Assembly: GCA_024515975.1 (NCBI GenBank)
Contig: JAMSKV010000001.1
Location: forward strand, 248,001 to 312,000
Origin: Endosaccharibacter trunci
GTDB lineage: Bacteria > Pseudomonadota > Alphaproteobacteria > Acetobacterales > Acetobacteraceae
DNA length: 64,000 nucleotides
Reading direction: 5' to 3'
This document shows positions 34,801 through 44,700 of the stretch, piece after piece (the stretch's first letter is position 1; each line of letters starts with the position of its first letter). The position numbers were made by a program, and so were the translations under genes. A model generated the notes under the pieces. That model was given only the letters and a program-made list of their open reading frames with translations. It was not told the DNA's origin and ran no database searches.

Positions 34801-34956
34801 ATGGTGTTCACCGTGCTGATCGGCGCCTTCACGATCATCCTGCTGGCGATCGTCCTGTTCAACATCGTCGGCGCGATCGGTCGCGGCGTGGCGAAGCGAG
34901 AAGCGGAGCCCGATCCGGTGATCGCCGATTCGCGCGACGAGTTCGATCTGAAGTGA
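34801..34956 (+). CDS. Small single-pass membrane protein of 51 residues
   Basis: The ATG at 34801 is preceded by CGGAG at 8-9 bases. VFTVLIGAFTIILLAIVLFNIVG forms one membrane helix at the N terminus, followed by a charged tail (VAKREAEPDP...DEFDLK). No recognised family. It lies 74 bases after cobQ, so it may be read with it, although the gap allows its own promoter. Confidence 0.55.
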   Translation: MVFTVLIGAFTIILLAIVLFNIVGAIGRGVAKREAEPDPVIADSRDEFDLK

Positions 34957-34983
34957 AGGACCCGGGCCTGTCCCTGACCCCGC

Positions 34984-35076
34984 CTATCCCTGGACGTGCT
35001 GGCCCACGAGGCTCATCAGATAGATGAACAGCATCACTCCGCTGAGCATCAGCGCGACGGGCATCCAGGGCTTCAT
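34984..35076 (-). CDS. Tiny membrane protein of 30 residues
   Basis: A frame of 30 codons, from ATG 35076 with GAGG 5 bases upstream. Residues 5-24 (MPVALMLSGVMLFIYLMSLV) are a single hydrophobic helix and the rest is only a short polar end. It lies 47 bases downstream of putA on the same strand and is separated from the convergent 51-residue protein gene by 27 bases. Its good ribosome site and helix make it a plausible small gene, but no homologue was recognised. Confidence 0.45.
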   Translation of the reverse strand: MKPWMPVALMLSGVMLFIYLMSLVGQHVQG

Positions 35077-35123
35077 GCGGACCTCGGGTTCAGGGGAGCG
35101 GCTGCCTCCCCCATAGCCGTAAA

Positions 35124-38100
35124 TCAGCTCAGCGTCATCAGACTGGCGTTTCCGCCGGCCGCCGTCGTGTTGGTGCAGATGCTCCGCTCGTGCATCAGCC
35201 ATTCCAGCGGAAACCCGCTGCGCCCGGTATCGCAGCGGAACACCGGCACCAGGGGACCGTCCGCGGCGGCGAGCTCGCGTGCGAGTGCGGGCAGGGCCGG
35301 ACCGTTGCACAGCACCGCGGCCGCCGGAGAAGCCATGGTTTCCAGCGCCAGCACGTCCGGCAGTGCCTGGAGGGCACGGATCACGGCACGCATCTCGCCT
35401 GTAGGGGCACGGATGCGGGCGCGGTTGCCGGTGGCCAGGGTGGCGGCGAGCTGGAGCAGGAGATCCGCCTCCGTGTCCGCCACGCAGAGAACGGTGCCGC
35501 GCGGACGAAGCGCATACTGGTTGCGCTCGCCCACCGGGCCGGGCAGCAGCTTCTCCACCCCGAACGGGCTGCGCGCAAGGATCGCCAGGCAGGTGGGCTG
35601 CGACGGGTGCCCGTCGAGCAGGGACAGGAAGCGCCAGGCCGCATCCGGCGCCTGGCCGGGCAGGATGGCATGCGTCGCTTCCGCGCGGCGAAGGCGATGA
35701 AGGATCAGCGGACCGCCCGCCTTGGGGCCGGTGCCGGACAGGCCGGTGCCGCCGAAGGGCTGGCTGCCGACCACGGCGCCGATCAGGTTGCGGTTCACAT
35801 AGAGATTGCCGGCCTCGCTCCTGGCGACGACCCGGTTCACCGTTTCGTCGATGCGCGTATGCACGCCGAAGGTGAGGCCGTAGCCGGTGGCGTTGACGGC
35901 ATCCACGGTCGCATCCAGCCTGTCCTCGCGGAAGCGCAGCACATGCACGACCGGGCCGAACACTTCCGCGCCGAGCTGGTCGATGCGGTCGATCTCGATC
36001 AGGGTCGGCGCGACGAAGCTGCCCTTGGCGCAGTCCGGCGGCAACGGCACCCGCGTCACGCGGCGGCCGGCCGCCTCCATCCCGGCCACATGCCGTTCGA
36101 TCCCCGCACGCGCCTCCTCGGTGATCACCGGTCCCACATCGGTCGAGAGCAGGGTGGCGTCGCCGATTCTGAGCTGCGCCATCGCGCCCTCGAGCATGGC
36201 GATCACGCGCGGCGCGGTTTCGGCCTGGAGGCACAGGATGCGCAGGGCCGAGCAGCGCTGACCCGCGGAATCGAAGGCCGAGGCCACCACGTCGGCCACC
36301 ACCTGTTCGGGCAGGGCGGCGCTGTCCACAACGAGCGCGTTCTGGCCGCCGGTTTCCGCGATCAGCGGCACGGCGCCGGCATCGTCGTTCGCGCGCTCGG
36401 ACAAGGCGGCGTTGATGGCGCGGGCGACCTCGGTGGAGCCGGTGAACATCACCCCGGCCACGCCGGGCTCGCGCACCAGGGCAGCTCCGATCTCGCCGCC
36501 GCCCGGCAGGAATTGCAAGGCGCCGCGCGGCACCCCGGCCTCGTGCAGGATCGACACCATGCAGGCGGCGATCAGCGGGGTTTCCTCCGCCGGCTTGCAC
36601 AGCACCGCATTGCCGGCCGCCAGCGCCGCCGCCACCTGGCCGGTGAAGATCGCCAGCGGGAAGTTCCACGGGCTGATGCACAGCACCGGCCCCAGCGACG
36701 CGCCGTCATCGGGCAGGGTGCGGGCGTCGGCGGCGTAGTAGCGCAGGAAATCCACCGCTTCGCGCACCTCGCCGATGCTGTTCGCGGCGGTCTTGCCGGC
36801 TTCGCGCATGATCGGGCCGAGCAAGGACGGCATCAGCGTCTCGAGCTGGTCCGCCGCGCGCGACAGGATGGCGGCCCGCTCTGCGGCCGGCGTTGCCGCC
36901 CAGGCCGGATGGGATGCGGCGGCCGCCTCCACCGCGCGTCTCACATCGGCCGGATCGGTATCGGCGCAGGTGCCGACGATGCGCGTCCGGTCGGACGGGT
37001 CGGAGCAGGAACGGGCCTGCGTCGGCGTGGCGTCGAACGCCAGCATCGGCGCGGCGTGGAACCGCGTGCCGCCGCTTTGCTCCAGCAGGGCGGACAGAGC
37101 CGAAAGGCTGGTTTCGCAGGCGAGATCGAAGCCGGCGGCGTTGCGCCGTTCCGCCCCGAACAGGGCGGCGGGCGCGGGGATCGCGGCATGGGGGGCGCCC
37201 ACCGGAAAGGAGGCGGCGGCCTCCCGCACCGGATCGGTCACCAGGGCCGAGACCGGCACGTCGGGGTCTGTGATGCGGTTCACGAACGAGCTGTTGGCGC
37301 CGTTCTCGAGCAGGCGGCGCACCAGATAGGCCAGAAGCGTCTCGTGCGTGCCGACCGGCGCGTAGATGCGGCAGGGCCGGTCCAGCGCGTCGGCTCCGAC
37401 CACCTGCTCGTAGAGCGCCTCGCCCATGCCGTAGAGGCACTGGAATTCGAAGCGGTCGGGATGGTGCGGCGTTTCCGCCGCGATCGCCATCACCGCGGCG
37501 ACGGTCTGGGCATTGTGCGTGGCGAATTGGGGAAAGATCGCGTCCGGCGCGTCGAGCAGCAGGCGGGCGCAGGCGAGATAGGACACGTCCGTATGCAGCT
37601 TGCGGGTGAACACCGGATAATCCGGCAGCCCGGCTTCCTGTGCTTTCTTGATCTCGCTGTCCCAGTAAGCGCCTTTCACCAGACGCACCATCAGCCGGTG
37701 TCCGGTGCGCCGGCCCAGCGCGATCAGATGCTCGATCACCGCCGGGGTGCGGCGCGAATAGGCCTGGATCACGAAGCCGATGCCGTTCCAGCCGGCCAGA
37801 CCGGGCTGCTCGCACAGGCTTTGCAGAAGGTCGAGCGAGATCTCCAGCCGGTCGGCTTCCTCGGCGTCGATATTGAGGCCGACATTGTGTTCGCGCGCGA
37901 GGCTGGCGAGCCCGGCCAGGCGCGGCAGCAGCTCGTCGCGCACGCGGTCCTGCTGCGCGCGGCTGTAGCGCGGATGCAGGGCCGAAAGCTTCACCGAGAT
38001 GCCGGCGGCGTCGCGCAGCGGCAGCGGCGCCTTGGCGCGCCGCGCACGCTCCGCATTATGCGCGCCGATGGCGCGGATCGCGTCCTGGTAGGACCGCAGA

Positions 38101-38777
38101 TAGGCCTGCGCGTCGGCTTCCGTCAGCGCCGCCTCGCCCAGCATGTCGAACGAATAGCGGAAGCCTTCCGCCTCACGCGGCCGGGCGCGTTTCAGCGCCT
38201 CGCCGATGGTCTCGCCCATCACGAACTGCTCGCCCAGCACCCGCATAGCGCGGTCCATGGCGCGCCGGATCAGCGGTTCGCCGCCGCGCGCCAGGACGCG
38301 CAGAAGGGCGGCCTGCAGCCCGGCCTCGCCGGCGCCGTCCTGCAGCTTGCCGGTGATCAGCAGGCCCCAGGTGGCGGCATTGACGAACAGGGACTGGCTG
38401 TTGCCCAGATGGCGATGCCAATGGCCGCCGCCGATCTTGTCGCGGATCAGCTTGTCGCGCGTGGCGGCATCGGGGATGCGCAGCAGCGCCTCGGCCAGAC
38501 ACATCAGCGCCACGCCTTCCTGCGACGACAGGGCGTATTCGCGCATCAGCCCTTCCACGGGACGCGGACGCCCGCGCGCGCGCAGCGCCTCCACCAGCCG
38601 CGTGGCGATCGCGGTGGCGCTGTCGGGAGTGGGCCTGGCGATCCGCAGCAGCTCCGCCACGCAATCGGGCTCGCTCCTGCGCGTGGCGTCGGTGATCCGG
38701 CGGCGCGACGCTTCGGGCTCGCGCCAGGCGGCGGCGAAGGAAGCGGGCGCAAGGCCGGGAGTCTGCAGCGTGTCCAT
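35124..38777 (-). CDS. putA: Bifunctional proline dehydrogenase / L-glutamate gamma-semialdehyde dehydrogenase
   Basis: A 1217-residue enzyme that oxidises proline to glutamate. The arm region (LMREYALSSQEGVALMCLAEALLRIPD near residue 95) leads to the FAD-dependent PRODH barrel (VKLSALHPRYS, NIDAEEADRLEISLDL, LMVRLVKGAYWDSEIK). The aldehyde dehydrogenase domain follows (ISPWNFPLAIFTGQVAAAL, LIAETGGQNA, AGQRCSA with the catalytic cysteine). The protein ends with a C-terminal domain typical of long PutAs. It lacks the N-terminal ribbon-helix-helix DNA-binding domain, so it is not a self-regulator. The ATG at 38777 is chosen; an in-frame start at 38843 adds 22 residues. Divergent from the J-domain gene. 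Confidence 0.95.
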   Translation of the reverse strand: MDTLQTPGLAPASFAAAWREPEASRRRITDATRRSEPDCVAELLRIARPTPDSATAIATRLVEALRARGRPRPVEGLMREYALSSQEGVALMCLAEALLRIPDAATRDKLIRDKIGGGHWHRHLGNSQSLFVNAATWGLLITGKLQDGAGEAGLQAALLRVLARGGEPLIRRAMDRAMRVLGEQFVMGETIGEALKRARPREAEGFRYSFDMLGEAALTEADAQAYLRSYQDAIRAIGAHNAERARRAKAPLPLRDAAGISVKLSALHPRYSRAQQDRVRDELLPRLAGLASLAREHNVGLNIDAEEADRLEISLDLLQSLCEQPGLAGWNGIGFVIQAYSRRTPAVIEHLIALGRRTGHRLMVRLVKGAYWDSEIKKAQEAGLPDYPVFTRKLHTDVSYLACARLLLDAPDAIFPQFATHNAQTVAAVMAIAAETPHHPDRFEFQCLYGMGEALYEQVVGADALDRPCRIYAPVGTHETLLAYLVRRLLENGANSSFVNRITDPDVPVSALVTDPVREAAASFPVGAPHAAIPAPAALFGAERRNAAGFDLACETSLSALSALLEQSGGTRFHAAPMLAFDATPTQARSCSDPSDRTRIVGTCADTDPADVRRAVEAAAASHPAWAATPAAERAAILSRAADQLETLMPSLLGPIMREAGKTAANSIGEVREAVDFLRYYAADARTLPDDGASLGPVLCISPWNFPLAIFTGQVAAALAAGNAVLCKPAEETPLIAACMVSILHEAGVPRGALQFLPGGGEIGAALVREPGVAGVMFTGSTEVARAINAALSERANDDAGAVPLIAETGGQNALVVDSAALPEQVVADVVASAFDSAGQRCSALRILCLQAETAPRVIAMLEGAMAQLRIGDATLLSTDVGPVITEEARAGIERHVAGMEAAGRRVTRVPLPPDCAKGSFVAPTLIEIDRIDQLGAEVFGPVVHVLRFREDRLDATVDAVNATGYGLTFGVHTRIDETVNRVVARSEAGNLYVNRNLIGAVVGSQPFGGTGLSGTGPKAGGPLILHRLRRAEATHAILPGQAPDAAWRFLSLLDGHPSQPTCLAILARSPFGVEKLLPGPVGERNQYALRPRGTVLCVADTEADLLLQLAATLATGNRARIRAPTGEMRAVIRALQALPDVLALETMASPAAAVLCNGPALPALARELAAADGPLVPVFRCDTGRSGFPLEWLMHERSICTNTTAAGGNASLMTLS

Positions 38778-38934
38778 GAACGGCGAGCACCATCGGTGGG
38801 GGGCGAAGCGGCCAGAAGCGTGTCCAACCATACAAGCCGGCACTTTGCCAGAGCCTCCGGCGCATGCTTCGCTGTTGATTTGAAGCGAAGCCGGAACCAG
38901 CTAGGCCGGAGCGAGCGCAGCGAGGCGGAACAGG

Positions 38935-39861
38935 ATGCCGGACGACCCCTACAAGATCCTCGGCGTATCACGCGACGCCGATCAGGACGCGATCCGCAAG
39001 GCCTATCGCCGGCTGGCCAAGGAGAACCACCCGGACCTGCATCCTGGCGACAAGGCGGCGGAAGAACGATTCAAGCATATCGGCGTCGCCAACAGCATTC
39101 TGGGCGATCCCGAACGGCGGGCGCGATTCGACCGCGGCGAGATCGACGCCGGCGGGCAGGAACGGCCGCAGCCGCCGCCCGGCTATCGCGCGCATGCCGA
39201 AGGCGCGTCCGGCGCCCGCTATAGCCGCGCCGGGTTCGGCGGCGGCGCATGGGACCAGGAGGATCTGGGCGATATCTTCGGCGACATTTTCGGCGGTGGC
39301 GCCCAGTCGCGTGGCCGGTCGCGCGCCCGGCCGAGCGGCCCCAGGCGCGGGGACGACCATTCCTACACCTTGTCGGTGTCGTTCGTGGACGCGGCGCTCG
39401 GCGCGACGCGCCGCCTGACCCTCCCGAACGGTTCCGTGCTGGACGTGAAGGTGCCGCCCGGGCTCGAGGACGGGCAGACGCTCCGCCTGCGCGGCAAAGG
39501 CGGCGAGGGGTACGAGAACGGCCCGGCCGGCGACGCGCTGATCCGCGTGTCGGTGGCCGAGGATCCGCGGTTCGAGCGCGACGGCGACGATATCCGCACG
39601 GAGGCGTTCGTGTCGCTGCGCGACGCGGTGCTCGGCGGGCGCATCCAGGTGGAAACGCCCGCTGGTCCGGTCTCGCTGACCGTGCCGCCGGATTCCGATA
39701 CGGGTTCGGTGTTGCGCCTGCGCGGCCGCGGCATCGCTGCCCATGAGGGACGCGAGGCCGGCTCTCTTTTCGTGCAGTTGAAGGTCAGGATCGGAACCGC
39801 CGATCCGGCGCTGAAGGCCTTCCTGCGTGGCGATGCAACCGCTCCGGAGAACGCGGCATGA
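38935..39861 (+). CDS. J-domain co-chaperone, CbpA-like (DnaJ without zinc finger)
   Basis: A 308-residue protein. DPYKILGVSRDADQDAIRKA starts the J domain and HPD at residues 32-34 is the Hsp70-activating motif. A Gly/Phe-rich linker (FGGGAWDQEDLGDIFGDIFGG) follows and two beta-domains of the DnaJ C-terminal type make up the rest. There is no CxxCxGxG zinc finger, which places it with CbpA. It overlaps the CbpM-like gene by 4 bases, as cbpA-cbpM do elsewhere. Confidence 0.9.
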   Translation: MPDDPYKILGVSRDADQDAIRKAYRRLAKENHPDLHPGDKAAEERFKHIGVANSILGDPERRARFDRGEIDAGGQERPQPPPGYRAHAEGASGARYSRAGFGGGAWDQEDLGDIFGDIFGGGAQSRGRSRARPSGPRRGDDHSYTLSVSFVDAALGATRRLTLPNGSVLDVKVPPGLEDGQTLRLRGKGGEGYENGPAGDALIRVSVAEDPRFERDGDDIRTEAFVSLRDAVLGGRIQVETPAGPVSLTVPPDSDTGSVLRLRGRGIAAHEGREAGSLFVQLKVRIGTADPALKAFLRGDATAPENAA

Positions 39862-40193
39862 TCACCGCCGATACGCTGTGCCTGCGCATCACGCGGGTCA
39901 CGCCGGTGGACCTCGAGGAATGGGTGGCGCGGCGCTGGCTGCGTCCGGACGGGGAGCCGGGCGCCTGGCTGTTCCGGCCGATCGACGAGGCCCGCGTCCG
40001 TCTGATCGTCGAGCTCCGCTACGATCTGCATATCGACGACGAGGCGCTGCCGCTGGTGCTCTCCCTGCTCGACCAGCTCTACGCCGAACGCCGGCATCTG
40101 GGCCGCGTCCGCGACGCGCTGATGCACGAGGATGCTGGACGGCTGCGCGAAGTTCTGGTGCATATTCTCGATGCGGCGCAGACGGGGCGCTGA
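39858..40193 (+). CDS. CbpM-like chaperone modulator
   Basis: A 111-residue MerR-like helical protein. LEEWVARRWLRP and IDEARVRLIVELRYDLHIDDEALPLVLSLLDQLY match the MerR-type fold of CbpM, which binds the J domain of CbpA and blocks its co-chaperone activity. The ATG overlaps the stop of the J-domain gene by 4 bases, a strong contextual support. It is unlikely to bind DNA because the N-terminal recognition helix is short. Confidence 0.85.
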   Translation: MITADTLCLRITRVTPVDLEEWVARRWLRPDGEPGAWLFRPIDEARVRLIVELRYDLHIDDEALPLVLSLLDQLYAERRHLGRVRDALMHEDAGRLREVLVHILDAAQTGR

Positions 40194-40268
40194 GGGAACG
40201 CCGTCCGGCGTGAACCCGGCCCCTGTCCGGCCGTTACGGTAGCGACGCGTCCGGTTTCGGGTGACAGC

Positions 40269-40439
40269 ATGGCCTTCGATGGATCCAATTTCCGCGAGCC
40301 CGAACTGCCGAAGAAGAAGCCGGCCGCCAGCGAGAACGTCCTCACCGGGCTGGTGCTGGTTCTATTGCTGGGCATGCTGATCCTGCCCGTTTCCGCGGCC
40401 GGGCTGCGCGACGTCGCGCTCTATCTCGGCCTGGAATAG
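40269..40439 (+). CDS. Small single-pass membrane protein of 56 residues
   Basis: A 57-codon frame from ATG 40269, with GGTGA just upstream. A charged N-terminal part (FREPELPKKKPAASE) is followed by NVLTGLVLVLLLGMLILPVS, one membrane helix, and a short polar end. No family recognised. Its last 19 bases overlap the convergent membrane protein gene. Confidence 0.45.
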   Translation: MAFDGSNFREPELPKKKPAASENVLTGLVLVLLLGMLILPVSAAGLRDVALYLGLE

Positions 40440-41065
40440 CGATCCGACGGCAGCCGGAGCCGGTTCAGCGGCACCAGAGCCGCCGCCGCGAGCAGCGCCA
40501 GGACCGGTGCGCCGATCTGAAACAACAGGATCTCGCGACCATCGGCGATGAGCGCGGTGAGCATTCCGGCCGGACCGGCCGATGCGGCTCGCTCGTGCAG
40601 CCCGAACTCCACCGAGGCGGCGAGAAAGGTGACCACCACCACGATCCGGCGAGACGGCGCGAATCGCGCGACGACCGCTCCGGTCAGCATCGCGACGGGC
40701 GGCATCCCGAAGGCGGCCGACCAGGAGGCTTCGCTGGCCAGGATCGGAGATACCAGAATCCGCAGCGGATGGACGCGCGCGAGCGCCCAGGACAGCAGCA
40801 GGAGCAGGACCTGCATCAGCCCGAATCCGAGCACGCTCAAGACGAACGCGACCCGGATCGAGATGGCAAGGCGCTTCAGCGGTGACGCCGCACCCTGACA
40901 GGGAGACGGCAGGGTCGGATGCGTGGGCCCCGAAAGGCCGCGCCCCGAACGTCCAGGACCCTGACGATCAGGCTGCCGACGTCCGGGTTTCCGGATTTCA
41001 GGCGTTGTGCGGGTTGGGCGACAGCATCGCGCCCTTGCCGGGCTTGTCCTTCCATTCATCCGCAT
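40421..41065 (-). CDS. Multi-pass membrane protein, function unknown; start uncertain
   Basis: The frame is 214 residues long, but only the part from about residue 63 ([17 protein letters not shown]) reads as protein. It contains four hydrophobic segments, including [27 protein letters not shown] and [16 protein letters not shown]. The two ATGs near 41065 lie inside fdxA and would add a Pro/Arg-rich stretch without conserved character. A CTG at 40879 would give a 152-residue protein, starting KRLAIS. No function can be assigned. Confidence 0.5.
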   Translation of the reverse strand: MRMNGRTSPARARCCRPTRTTPEIRKPGRRQPDRQGPGRSGRGLSGPTHPTLPSPCQGAASPLKRLAISIRVAFVLSVLGFGLMQVLLLLLSWALARVHPLRILVSPILASEASWSAAFGMPPVAMLTGAVVARFAPSRRIVVVVTFLAASVEFGLHERAASAGPAGMLTALIADGREILLFQIGAPVLALLAAAALVPLNRLRLPSDRYSRPR

Positions 41066-41330
41066 CGGCGGGCGGCGTGCCCTTGCGGGTGATGTTCGGC
41101 CAGGTCTTGGAATAATCCGCGTTGGCTTCCGCCCAGGCGGTGGCGCGATCGTCGCTGTCCGGGAAGATTGCCTCGGCCGGGCATTCCGGTTCGCACACGC
41201 CGCAATCGATGCACTCGTCCGGGTTGATCACCAGCATGTTCTCGCCGGCATAGAAGCAATCGACCGGACAAACCTCGACGCAGTCCATGTATTTGCAGCG
41301 GATGCAGTTCTCGGTGACCACGTAGGTCAT
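40998..41330 (-). CDS. fdxA: 7Fe ferredoxin FdxA
   Basis: A 110-residue ferredoxin with Cys 9, 17, 21, 25 and Cys 40, 43, 46, 50 (plus Cys 12), the arrangement of one [3Fe-4S] and one [4Fe-4S] cluster. The opening [16 protein letters not shown] and the C-terminal extension after residue 55 are typical of the essential FdxA of alphaproteobacteria and mycobacteria. It is a low-potential electron carrier in the cytoplasm. It lies 140 bases downstream of the S4-domain gene, on the same strand. Confidence 0.95.
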   Translation of the reverse strand: MTYVVTENCIRCKYMDCVEVCPVDCFYAGENMLVINPDECIDCGVCEPECPAEAIFPDSDDRATAWAEANADYSKTWPNITRKGTPPADADEWKDKPGKGAMLSPNPHNA

Positions 41331-41470
41331 CGCTCATCTCCGATCGTGCGACGCGGACCATCGCCCATGCGCGTGAAACCAGGGACGCGCCCAGAGGGAC
41401 GCGGCCGGGGCGCACATATGTGGGCGTTTCGGGTTGAAGGCAAGCGGATCGGACCATTCGCGAGCGGTTC

Positions 41471-41752
41471 TCAGCCCGGCAGCTCTTCATAGAGCAGTCG
41501 GGCTTCCGGAGCGGGTCCGCGACGCGTCGCCAGGAACAGCACACGGACGACCCGAACCTCGCCGCGCAGCGGCAGGGTGAGCACGTCGCCCGGGCGCAGA
41601 CGGGCATGCGGCTTGTCGGTCGGCTGCCGGTTGATCCGCACCGATCCCTCCGCGATCAGGCGCGCGCAATCCGAGCGCGCCTTCATGAAACGGGCCGACC
41701 AGAGCCAGGTATCGAGGCGCTGCCAGTCGCGATCTTCGGCCGCTTCCGCCAC
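41471..41752 (-). CDS. hslR: S4-domain RNA-binding protein (Hsp15-like)
   Basis: A 93-residue protein made of one S4 domain: QRLDTWLWSARFMKARSDCARLIAEGSVRINRQ is the classic alpha-L RNA-binding core, followed by a short beta part and an acidic tail. Hsp15 binds stalled 50S subunits carrying peptidyl-tRNA and helps recycle them. The start is GTG at 41752, immediately after the stop codon of the helicase gene (no gap), so translation is probably coupled. The gene symbol is by family likeness. Confidence 0.85.
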   Translation of the reverse strand: MAEAAEDRDWQRLDTWLWSARFMKARSDCARLIAEGSVRINRQPTDKPHARLRPGDVLTLPLRGEVRVVRVLFLATRRGPAPEARLLYEELPG

Positions 41753-44700
41753 TCAGCGACCGAAGCGCAGACCCGCCAGCACCGCGAACGGGCTGTCTGG
41801 GTTGTAGGGGCGGGCCGGCGGCCGTTGCGGCGCGGGCGGACGGGGCGGCTTGCCGTCCGGGCGCGGCCCACGGTTCTGATGCGGCGCACGGTTCTGCTGG
41901 GGTGCGTTTTCGCCCCGGGCGGCTAGGTCCGGCCGTTGTCCCTTCGCCTGCCCCTTCGCCTGTCCATGGCCTTGCCCATGGCCTTGTCCAGGGCCCGGTC
42001 CAGCGCCCCGCTCATGCCGGGGCCGGTTCCGCTGCCGCCCGGCCGCGCGCCTCCCGGCATCCGGCGCGGGCGTCTCTGCGTCGCTGCCGGCCTCCGCCGC
42101 CTGGGGCGCGTGATCAGGCACGGGCGTCGTTTGCGCGCCGCCGCTCCGCTCTCTCCGTCGCCGCCGGGCGCGGCCGGCCGGCTTCTCGCCCTCCGCCGCG
42201 ACGGCTTCGGGCGTCTCGCGGTCCATCGTCTGCTCGGGCGCAGTCTGGTCCGTGGCCACGCCGGTTCCGGCCGACGCGCCGGGGCGACGGCGGTCGCGAT
42301 GGCGGCCCTGGATACGGGCGCGTTCGCCGCGCGGCGCGATCAGCGGCGGCGCAGGCGGTCCGAACGCATCGTCCGGCAACGGGAACGCCGGCAGCATGCG
42401 GATGTCCAGGCCCGGCAACACCTGCGACAGGATCTCTCCGCGCACGGAAAGGCGGGAGGCGAGATCGGGCGGCAGGGCGGTGGGGCGCCGGCGCGTGATC
42501 CAGCCCAGCTCGCCGGCGATCTTCTCCGCCACGTCGAGACGCAGCAGAACGGGGCCGCAGACCACCCAGCCCAGGCGCGGCAGCATGCCGGCGGGGGTGT
42601 CGCCGGCTTCGCCGACGGGCACGGAGACGCGCCCCTCGCGCGGCAACGCGACGATCGGCGTTCCCGCGCGCACCGAAAGGAGGATCGCCCGCAGACGCGC
42701 CGGTTTCGGCTTCAGCAGCGCCGGCATGAACAGGGCGAACCGTCCCGCCCGCACGCCCATCGTCTTCAGCCTGGTTCGCACCTCCGGCGTCAGCGGCCCA
42801 CGCTGTGGCCCTGGCACCAGCCCGGCCTGCTCGGTCAAGACATGCAGAACGCCGCGCAGCGCGCCGTCCTCCGACGCCTGCTTCTCGGCCGCGAACAGGG
42901 GCGCCAGCGTGTCGGCGATCGTCGTATCGACGAAAAGCTGCAGGCGCGCGCGGACCTGTTCGCGCTGGCTGCCGTCGAGGAACTCGCTGTCGCGCACGTC
43001 CACGGCGGGTTTCAGCAGAGTGGGGCCCGGGCGCAGGCGACCGACCGGCGCGCCGTCCCAGCCCACCGTGCGGCCATCCTCGGCGATGGAGAAGCTGCCG
43101 TCGGGCGCCGTGGCCAGGGCCTGCACGCGCCGCGGGATCTCCTCGCGGAGCGCCCTCCGGGCGGCGCGCAGGACCAAACGCTTTTCCGGGCCTTCCGCCT
43201 GCGGGTCCGGGATCAAAGAGAACCCGGAGACATGGCCGACGGAATGGCCTTCCACGACCACCTCGCCGCGCGCGGTGACGGCGGACAAAAGCTCCGCGCC
43301 GTCGCCGCGATCGGCCTCGTCGAGCGAGCGGATCAGCAGGGCGGCGCGCTTGTCCACGAAGCGGGCGGTCAGGCGCTCGTGCAGCGCGTCGGACAGGACG
43401 TCCTCGATCGCGCGGGCGCGGTCCTGCCAATGGGCGGCGTCCTGGAGCCAGTCGCGCCGCGCGGCGATATAGGCGCAGACGCGGATGCCGGACAGGCGCT
43501 GCATCAGCGTGTCGATGTCGCCGTCGGCGCGGTCGAGATTGGTCAGGAGCGAATCCAGCCACGCGTCCGGCAGGCGTCCATGCGTCTGGATCTCGTCGAA
43601 CACGCGCGCGCAGAGACGCGTGTGGCTGTCGTCGCCGAGCTTGCGGAAATCCGGGATCTGGCAGGCGTCCCACAGCAGGTGCGTGGTCTTCCGGTCGACG
43701 GCGCGCTTGCGAATGTCCGGATCGGCAGCCAGCGCGGCCAGGGTCTGCAGGTCCGACGCCTCGTTGCCGGCGACTAGGCCGCGCGATGGCGGTGGAAGCT
43801 GCAGGCTGGCCAGAAGCGCCTCCGGGCTGCCGAGGTCGAGGTCGCTGTTGCGCCAGAACAGCTGCTCCAGCGGATCGAACCGATGCGCCTCCACCGCCTG
43901 GATGATGTCGTCCGGCATCGGCGGGCAGGTGCCGGTGGTGCCGAAGGTGCCGTCGCGCATGCCGCGTCCGGCACGGCCCGCGATCTGCGCCACCTCCGCC
44001 GCGGTCAGGCGGCGCGGACGGGCGCCATCGAACTTGCTCATGCCGGCGAAACCGACATGGTTCACGTCCATGTTCAGGCCCATGCCGATCGCGTCGGTCG
44101 CGACCAGGTAATCCACCTCCTTGTTCTGGTAGAGCGCCACCTGCGCATTGCGCGTGCGTGGGCTGAGCCGGCCCATCACCACAGCACAGCCGCCGCGCCG
44201 GCGCCGGATCAGCTCGGCGATGGCGTAGACCTCGGCGGCGGAGAAGGCCACGACGGCCGAGCGCGGCGGCAGCTTGGTCAGCTTCACCTGCCCCACGTTC
44301 AGAAGCTGCGACAGGCGCGGCCGGGTCTCGATCTCGGCCTGCGGAACCAGCCTGTGCAGGAGCGGTCGGATGGTCTCCGCGCCCAGGAACATGGTTTCTA
44401 CCGTGCCGCGCGCATGCAGCAGCCGGTCGGTGAACACATGGCCGCGATCGGGGTCGGCGCAGAGCTGGATCTCGTCCACGGCGACGAATTCCGGGCGTCT
44501 TTGCTCGTCCAGCGGCATGGCCTCCACGGTACAGGAGAACCAGCGTGCGCCGGGCGGGATGATCTTTTCCTCGCCCGTGATCAGCCCGACCTGGTTCACG
44601 CCTTTTGCCGCGACCATCCGGTCGTAGTTCTCGCGCGCGAGCAGGCGCAGCGGAAAGCCGATGATGCCGGAGCCATGCGCCAGCAGGCGTTCCATCGCCA

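Noticed and set aside
35190..39224. A 1344-codon open frame on the plus strand across putA and into the J-domain gene
   Set aside because: It is antisense to putA, whose domains are all recognisable. Composition is typical of a shadow frame.
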